Origin: CAYUJH01 sp964394585
GTDB lineage: Bacteria > Bacteroidota > Bacteroidia > Cytophagales > Flammeovirgaceae
DNA length: 19,821 nt
Direction: 5' to 3'
Assembly: GCA_964394585.1 (NCBI GenBank)
Contig: CAYMYI010000075.1
Span: forward strand, 1 to 19,821
Shown: one piece after another, positions 15,392 through 19,821 of the stretch
Position numbering within the stretch: position 1 is the first letter of the stretch
How the letters are laid out: each line of letters opens with the position of its first letter
The notes under the pieces: model-generated
What the model was told of the DNA's origin: nothing
Databases searched by the model: none
The model's input: the letters and a program-made list of their open reading frames with translations, nothing else
Translations under genes and position numbers: made by a program

Positions 15392-16528
15392 ATGGCAACA
15401 CAAGTTGAAAATTCGATTGAAAAAGTATTTGCCGATGCGCAAGACTTTCTCCCGATTAATGGAACTGATTACATTGAACTGTATGTGGGAAATTGCAAAC
15501 AAGCAGCTCACTACTATCAAACTGCCTTTGGGTTCCAACCGCTCGCAATGGCAGGTTTGGAAACCGGACTGAAAGACCGACAATCGTATGTATTACGCCA
15601 AGGGAAAATCACTTTGGTGCTTACGACTCCCTTGCAAAAAGGCACGGATATGGGTCGACACCTTGACGAAAAAGGCGATGGGGTAAAAGTAGTTGCGTTG
15701 TGGGTTGACGATGCTACCTATTCGTTCAACGAAACGGTGAAACGCGGTGCTAAACCCTACATGGAACCCACGAAGCAAACCGACCAGTATGGTGACGTCG
15801 TAATTTCAGGAATCCATACGTATGGAGAAACGGTGCACCTTTTTATAGAACGCAAGCATTACCAAGGGGTATTCTTACCAAGCTTTGTCGCGTGGAAACC
15901 TGCCTACCGACCTACCGAAATTGGGCTGCGCTACGTTGACCATATGGTGGGCAATGTAGGCTGGAACGAGATGAACCAATGGGTAGATTTTTATGCAAAC
16001 GTGATGGGCTTTACTCAGCTTGTTTCGTTTGATGATAAAGATATTTCTACAGAGTATACAGCACTGATGAGTAAGGTAATGAGCAACGGTAATGGGCGCA
16101 TTAAATTCCCGATTAATGAACCGGCTGATGGGCTGAAAAAATCGCAAGTAGAAGAATATCTTGATTTTTATAATGGTGCTGGCGTTCAACACATTGCTGT
16201 GGCTACCAACAATATCATTGAAACGGTAACTGCCTTACGCGATCGCGGTGTTGAGTTCTTACGCGTACCCAGCACATATTACGAAACGTTACTCGACCGC
16301 GTGGGCGAAATTGACGAGGATTTGACCCCCCTTAAAGAATTAGGCATTTTGGTAGACCGCGACGACGAAGGATACTTGCTCCAGATTTTTACCAAACCGG
16401 TAGAACCTCGCCCTACCATGTTTTTTGAAATTATCCAGCGGAAAGGTGCTAAATCGTTTGGAAAAGGAAACTTTAAGGCACTTTTCGAAGCCATTGAACG
16501 CGAGCAACAAGAACGAGGAACACTCTAA
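15392..16528 (+). CDS. hpd: 4-hydroxyphenylpyruvate dioxygenase
   Basis: Converts 4-hydroxyphenylpyruvate, the transamination product of tyrosine, to homogentisate using O2 and Fe(II). It has two tandem vicinal-oxygen-chelate domains in 378 residues, the normal length. The facial triad is complete: H184 in YVDHMVGNV, H267 in GVQHIAVAT and E346 in MFFEIIQRKG. FGKGNFKALFEAIEREQ at 356-372 is the C-terminal helix that gates the active site. The start is ATG 15392; the gene follows hmgA and is closed by a strong terminator. Product and substrate relations with hmgA, and with scoAB two genes upstream, make a tyrosine-catabolic cluster. Confidence 0.96.
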   Translation: MATQVENSIEKVFADAQDFLPINGTDYIELYVGNCKQAAHYYQTAFGFQPLAMAGLETGLKDRQSYVLRQGKITLVLTTPLQKGTDMGRHLDEKGDGVKVVALWVDDATYSFNETVKRGAKPYMEPTKQTDQYGDVVISGIHTYGETVHLFIERKHYQGVFLPSFVAWKPAYRPTEIGLRYVDHMVGNVGWNEMNQWVDFYANVMGFTQLVSFDDKDISTEYTALMSKVMSNGNGRIKFPINEPADGLKKSQVEEYLDFYNGAGVQHIAVATNNIIETVTALRDRGVEFLRVPSTYYETLLDRVGEIDEDLTPLKELGILVDRDDEGYLLQIFTKPVEPRPTMFFEIIQRKGAKSFGKGNFKALFEAIEREQQERGTL

Positions 16529-16556
16529 AGACTCTATAGATCATCGTTACGCAACG

Positions 16557-16585
16557 AAAAAGCCAAGCGAATTGCTTGGCTTTTT
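16557..16585. terminator. Bidirectional intrinsic terminator between hpd and the MOSC gene
   Basis: AAAAAGCCAAGC (16557-16568) and GCTTGGCTTTTT (16574-16585) form a perfect 12-bp stem with a five-base loop GAATT. A GC-rich core is flanked by A and T tracts, so it works in either direction. It ends hpd transcription from the left and the MOSC-domain gene from the right; the distances to the two stop codons are 28 and 22 bases. Confidence 0.93.
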
Positions 16586-16607
16586 CATTTCTTGCTAATT
16601 TAATAGC

Positions 16608-17123
16608 TTAAGAATTAACAGTTACAGCGTCGCCCAGCCGGACGATGCCCTGTTGTATTACTCGTGCGGTGATTCCTCCGTGCCCTCGCATAGCATTATA
16701 CCCCCCTTCGCCAAGGTTTTCTTCCATACGCGAACAAGGGTAGCACAGCCCGGTCATTTCAAAAAGTGCAGTCCCCACACAAAACGTATGATTTTTTAGC
16801 GAAAAAAGGTTGATGCCTCTTACTACAATATTGCGGCGTGTTAACTCCGGGGAAATTCGTTCTACCCCCATAAACTTGGCTACGGCTTCTAGGTGCTCTG
16901 CCTGTATAAAGGTTACTTGCCGTTTACTTTCGGGCTTTCCTTTGAACCGATCGCCTGTAAGCCCCTCGCCGGGAATTGCCTCTACTTGTTCAACCACTTC
17001 GATGGGTTGGCGGCTCGCCGGGCGGATGCCAATCCACTCTACCGTACCGCTACGAGGAAATGTACCGGTTAGTGTAGCTAAAATTCCTCGTTCGTTATCA
17101 TCTTCTAACAAAAACTTACTCAT
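16608..17123 (-). CDS. MOSC domain-containing protein
   Basis: A 171-residue stand-alone MOSC (molybdenum cofactor sulfurase C-terminal) domain protein. EAIPGEGLTGDRFKG (48-62) is the conserved early motif. RRNIVVRGINL (96-106) and TGLCYPCSR with C127 and C130 follow, the cysteine region proposed in this family to carry sulfur to metal centres. MRGHGGITARVIQQGIVRLGD is the typical C-terminal strand region. Stand-alone bacterial MOSC proteins resemble YiiM/YuaD; some take part in reducing N-hydroxylated compounds with molybdenum cofactor, but I cannot assign a substrate. No molybdopterin biosynthesis gene is in the window. It starts six bases after the lipoprotein stop, so it is likely translated from the same mRNA. 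Confidence 0.88.
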   Translation of the reverse strand: MSKFLLEDDNERGILATLTGTFPRSGTVEWIGIRPASRQPIEVVEQVEAIPGEGLTGDRFKGKPESKRQVTFIQAEHLEAVAKFMGVERISPELTRRNIVVRGINLFSLKNHTFCVGTALFEMTGLCYPCSRMEENLGEGGYNAMRGHGGITARVIQQGIVRLGDAVTVNS

Positions 17124-17129
17124 GGGTAT

Positions 17130-18032
17130 TTAAACATTATCGCGCAGGTTCATTACTGGAGCTTCGGGGCAATCTTCTGTGGTGCAATTAAAATGCAAGT
17201 TAAAATCCTCGGATTCAGATACTTGCTCAAGCCGAATTTTCAGTAGTTCAATTTCTTTTCCTGTAAACTCCACCTCATCGATTATTTTGGTAATCTCTTG
17301 GCGAACTTCTGCCATAGAATTACAATAATTTTGCGAAAAGAGGATATCATTAATGAGGGCTACCTGAATTTTGTGAATTTCTTTATAAAAAATTCTACTA
17401 CTCTCTAGCACACTGTTAGCTTGCTGCAAAATTTCAAAATGTTTCCCCGTTCCTAGTTGGCTGCAATACGTTCCTCCAACTTCTGCGGTCCAATTGTTTT
17501 TGTGAGTTACCGAATCGTACGACATTTCCAGTAAACTGATGAACTCATCGTCGTGTGTGCCTTCGGTTTGCATGGCATGTTCTTCCAAATCGAGATAGTC
17601 AAAGAAAATCATATACCTGCCTTGTTCTTCAAACCGAAAGACACGGTAGCCTCTTGCTAGGTTTTCAAACCAATCGAAAGACGCCAATGGCAGGTTTGCA
17701 TCTCTTCGCTTCATGGCATACTTATTCAGCGTTTTGGTCAGCGTTTTTCGCAACGTATTGGCATTGCGGTAAAACGTGTAAAAATCCATTTCCGTAATTA
17801 AGTTTTCGTGGTTGTATTTATACTGCCGAATAAGATCCATTTCAAGCGGGCTAAAATACTTGAGCAGGCTATCGCGATATACAGCAATGAGAGAATCTTC
17901 TTCGAAAGCTTGCTCTGCCGAGTCATAAGCTACGGCTATTTCTTGTTGAGTAGGGGGATTTTCCTTGCAAGAAAACCCAATAAGGGCAAGGATGATATAT
18001 GAAAAGATGGAGTACGATAGGTAGTTACGCAT
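17130..18032 (-). CDS. Putative lipoprotein of unknown function
   Basis: I do not recognise this 300-residue protein. Residues 1-21 form a hydrophobic signal-like segment (SYIILALIGFS) followed by C22, then KENPP, which suggests lipoprotein export and anchoring. The lipobox GFSC is non-standard at the -3 position, so a plain signal peptide is an alternative. The mature part is acidic and mostly helical, with probable coiled-coil segments around 60-105 and 200-275. Four cysteines after the signal (C190, C237, C283, C288) could form disulfides outside the cytoplasm. No enzyme motif is visible. It is followed six bases later by the MOSC gene on the same strand. A promoter candidate lies about 40 bases upstream. 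Confidence 0.75.
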   Translation of the reverse strand: MRNYLSYSIFSYIILALIGFSCKENPPTQQEIAVAYDSAEQAFEEDSLIAVYRDSLLKYFSPLEMDLIRQYKYNHENLITEMDFYTFYRNANTLRKTLTKTLNKYAMKRRDANLPLASFDWFENLARGYRVFRFEEQGRYMIFFDYLDLEEHAMQTEGTHDDEFISLLEMSYDSVTHKNNWTAEVGGTYCSQLGTGKHFEILQQANSVLESSRIFYKEIHKIQVALINDILFSQNYCNSMAEVRQEITKIIDEVEFTGKEIELLKIRLEQVSESEDFNLHFNCTTEDCPEAPVMNLRDNV

Positions 18033-18071
18033 TGTTTTGTATAAGAATTTTCAATGTTGGATGAGTACGTT

Positions 18072-18101
18072 GAAATATAACGAAAGCTATACAATTCCAA
18101 A
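18072..18101 (-). promoter_or_regulatory. Candidate promoter of the lipoprotein-MOSC operon
   Basis: On the minus strand TATATTTC (plus-strand 18072-18079) matches TAnnTTTG in seven of eight positions. It is preceded by TTTG (plus-strand 18098-18101) at an 18-base spacing, one short of the usual 19-21. Transcription would start about 30-35 bases before the ATG at 18032. The rest of the 332-base gene-free stretch (18033-18364) shows only a weak TACCTTTC box (18326-18333) before pyrC and nothing else that I can support. Confidence 0.4.
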
Positions 18102-18364
18102 CAACCTTTTTGAAGAGAAGTTTAGGCAAATTGCTCTATTAACTTAAACTAATTTTTGGGTTCACTTAGTATATCTACCAAAGTTTATGTGATTGGGGAT
18201 TTCCTTGAGTTGAGTATCCTGATTTTTAAAGATTCAAAAGTCCTCTCCTTTCTCAAACAATTCTTTTCGAGTTAATCTGTCCAAAGCAGCGCGGTTGGCA
18301 CTTCAGCACATTCGTAAATTTCTATTACCTTTCCATGAAAAATGAACAACAAACACCTTCTATT

Positions 18365-19705
18365 ATGAAACGAATCCTTATTTGTGATGCACAACTTGTG
18401 AACGAAGGAACTATCCAAACTGCCGATGTCTACATCAAAGATGGATTTATACACCAGATTGGAAGCGACCTACGTAACAAACCACACGATGTATTGATTG
18501 AGAGCGAAGGAAAATATTTACTCCCCGGATTTATCGACGACCAAGTCCACTTCCGCGAACCCGGGCTTACCCACAAAGCTACAATCAAGACCGAAGCCCG
18601 CGCTGCTGTTGCCGGTGGCGTTACTACGTACATGGAAATGCCCAATACCAAACCAGGGGCTGTTACCATAGAGCGTTTAGAAGAAAAATATGCGATTGGT
18701 ACGCGTGATTCCCTAGCCAACTTTTCGTTTTATATGGGCACTACCAACGATAACCTCGCCGAAGTACTCAAAGTAGACCCCGAATGGGTGTGTGGTGTAA
18801 AAATTTTCATGGGGTCTTCCACGGGAAATATGTTAGTAGACGACCAAAAAACGCTAGAAGGTTTCTTCTCTGAAGTGAATATGCTCATTGCCACACACTG
18901 CGAAGATACTCCCACCATTTTAGCCAACGAAGCGAAATTTCGCGAGCAATACGGCGAAGAAGTCCCCATTGAGTTACACCCCGAAATACGCAGTGCCGAA
19001 GCCTGCTACCTTTCCTCGTCGTTTGCTGTAGAACTTGCCAAACAGCACGGAACGCGCCTGCATATTTTGCACATTTCCACTGCTAAGGAAACCCAGCTTT
19101 TTGATAATTCTCTTCCGCTATCGGAGAAAAAAATTACCGCTGAAGCCTGTACGCACCATTTGTGGTTCTCCCAAGAAGACTACGCCAAAAAAGGGACACT
19201 GATCAAATGGAACCCTGCCGTAAAAACGGCAAGCGATCGCGAGGCGATCTTGCAAGCCGTGCTAGATGACCGCATCGATATACTTGCCACCGACCATGCA
19301 CCCCACACGCTTGAAGAAAAGCAAAATACCTACTTCAAAGCACCCTCGGGCGGCCCCCTTGTACAACATAACCTACAAGCCATGTTCGATTTGCACAAAC
19401 AAGGGAAAATCAGCTTAGAAAAAATTGTGGAGAAGGCATGCCACAACCCCGCGATTTTGTTTCGTATTAAAGAGCGAGGCTTTATCCACGAAGGCTACTG
19501 GGCCGACCTTGTATTGCTCGATCCTTCGAAGCCACAACGCGTGAGTAAAGAAAACCTACACTACCAATGTGGCTGGTCGCCGTTTGAAGGGCATACATTT
19601 GCCGGCACTGTAACCCATACCATTGTTTCAGGGCACATAGCCTACCAAAATGGGCAGTTCGACGAAAGCGTGAAGGGAAAACGCTTACAGTTTAACGCAG
19701 AATAA
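18365..19705 (+). CDS. pyrC: Dihydroorotase
   Basis: Amidohydrolase that interconverts N-carbamoyl-aspartate and dihydroorotate in de novo pyrimidine synthesis; 446 residues. The TIM-barrel signatures are present: YLLPGFIDDQVHFREPG (51-67), EMPNTKP (91-97), GVKIFMGSS with the bridging lysine K146, ATHCED with H178, LHILHIST with H236, and ATDHAPH with D310. The first metal site differs from the canonical DxHxHxR because the first His is Gln (Q60), with H62 and R64 kept. I recall the same DQVHFREPG form from other Bacteroidota. The ATG at 18365 starts MKRILICDAQ, directly at the first strand; the ATG at 18335 would add ten residues and overlaps a possible -7 box. It is followed by the tRNA-His promoter with no hairpin between. 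Confidence 0.92.
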   Translation: MKRILICDAQLVNEGTIQTADVYIKDGFIHQIGSDLRNKPHDVLIESEGKYLLPGFIDDQVHFREPGLTHKATIKTEARAAVAGGVTTYMEMPNTKPGAVTIERLEEKYAIGTRDSLANFSFYMGTTNDNLAEVLKVDPEWVCGVKIFMGSSTGNMLVDDQKTLEGFFSEVNMLIATHCEDTPTILANEAKFREQYGEEVPIELHPEIRSAEACYLSSSFAVELAKQHGTRLHILHISTAKETQLFDNSLPLSEKKITAEACTHHLWFSQEDYAKKGTLIKWNPAVKTASDREAILQAVLDDRIDILATDHAPHTLEEKQNTYFKAPSGGPLVQHNLQAMFDLHKQGKISLEKIVEKACHNPAILFRIKERGFIHEGYWADLVLLDPSKPQRVSKENLHYQCGWSPFEGHTFAGTVTHTIVSGHIAYQNGQFDESVKGKRLQFNAE

Positions 19706-19708
19706 TTT

Positions 19709-19739
19709 TTTGTGTAAAAAAACTCTTTCTTTATATTTG
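19709..19739 (+). promoter_or_regulatory. Promoter of tRNA-His (Bacteroidota -33/-7 type)
   Basis: TTTG (19709-19712), a 19-base spacer and TATATTTG (19732-19739) match the Bacteroidota vegetative promoter consensus at every fixed position. The likely start is around 19743-19747, about 15 bases before the tRNA. It begins only three bases after the pyrC stop codon. Confidence 0.85.
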
Positions 19740-19759
19740 CGCACTCAAAAAAAGCACAC

Positions 19760-19821
19760 GGCGATCGTAGCTCAGTTGGTTAGAGCACTGGATTGTGGTT
19801 CCAGGGGTCGTGGGTTCGAAT
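19760..19821 (+). tRNA. tRNA-His (anticodon GUG), 3' end outside the window
   Basis: It starts with the extra G at position -1 that marks tRNA-His, followed by the acceptor strand GCGATCG. The D-arm AGCTCAGTTGGTTAGAGC and the anticodon stem CTGGA/TCCAG around TTGTGGT, giving anticodon GTG, follow. After a five-base variable loop the T-arm begins with GTGGGTTCGAAT, where the window ends. Only the T-arm end and the acceptor 3' strand are missing. Confidence 0.95.

Noticed and set aside
18033..18364. Possible small gene or RNA in the gap between the lipoprotein gene and pyrC
   Set aside because: Only very short frames without family resemblance and no stable stem-loop or tRNA-like fold. Promoter elements account for part of it.
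1..19821. Mobile element, CRISPR array, prophage, toxin-antitoxin or defence system
   Set aside because: No transposase, integrase, spaced repeats, att-like duplications or recognisable toxin or effector proteins were seen. tRNA genes flank the window, but neither shows an adjacent integrase or a duplicated 3' end.

Overview
The window looks like an ordinary chromosomal segment of an aerobic member of the Bacteroidota, probably near the Cytophagales. This is inferred from three things. Two tRNA promoters carry the Bacteroidota-type -33/-7 architecture (TTG or TTTG, about 19 bases, TAnnTTTG). Start codons are preceded by A-rich leaders with no Shine-Dalgarno sequence. Several proteins (SpoT/Rel, dihydroorotase, the sodium:solute symporter, tryptophan dioxygenase) have the family flavour usual in that phylum. 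I could not run a search, so genus and species are open. There is no integrase, transposase, CRISPR array, phage gene or change in base composition that would mark an island.

Layout. The window opens inside a leftward tRNA-Leu(UAG). Next come a rightward spoT/rel gene containing a 10-N assembly gap, a terminator-like hairpin, and tryptophan 2,3-dioxygenase, which overlaps tail-to-tail with a leftward N-carbamoylputrescine amidase-like gene. A sodium:solute symporter (rightward) converges on a stand-alone fabH (leftward). Divergent from fabH are rsmA and dprA, overlapping by ATGA, and then a small DUF4870 membrane protein. That gene converges, again with overlapping ends, on a leftward pair: a bacterial FAN1-type VRR-NUC nuclease and an isoaspartyl peptidase/asparaginase.

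The right half holds the clearest functional unit: scoA-scoB-hmgA-hpd, all rightward and closed by a strong bidirectional terminator. Hpd makes homogentisate from the tyrosine keto acid and HmgA opens its ring. The acetoacetate released at the end of that pathway is the substrate of the ScoAB CoA transferase. Maleylacetoacetate isomerase and fumarylacetoacetase are not in the window. Facing this unit are a leftward unknown lipoprotein gene and a MOSC-domain gene, 6 bases apart. The window ends with dihydroorotase (pyrC) and the first 62 bases of tRNA-His(GUG).

I see no convincing new multi-gene system. The most useful second looks are an almost identical 19-base promoter/start-site block at the two tRNA genes, the non-coding structures around scoAB-hmgA, the bacterial FAN1 gene and its partner, the Gln replacing a metal-ligand His in dihydroorotase, and the unknown Cys-rich lipoprotein.
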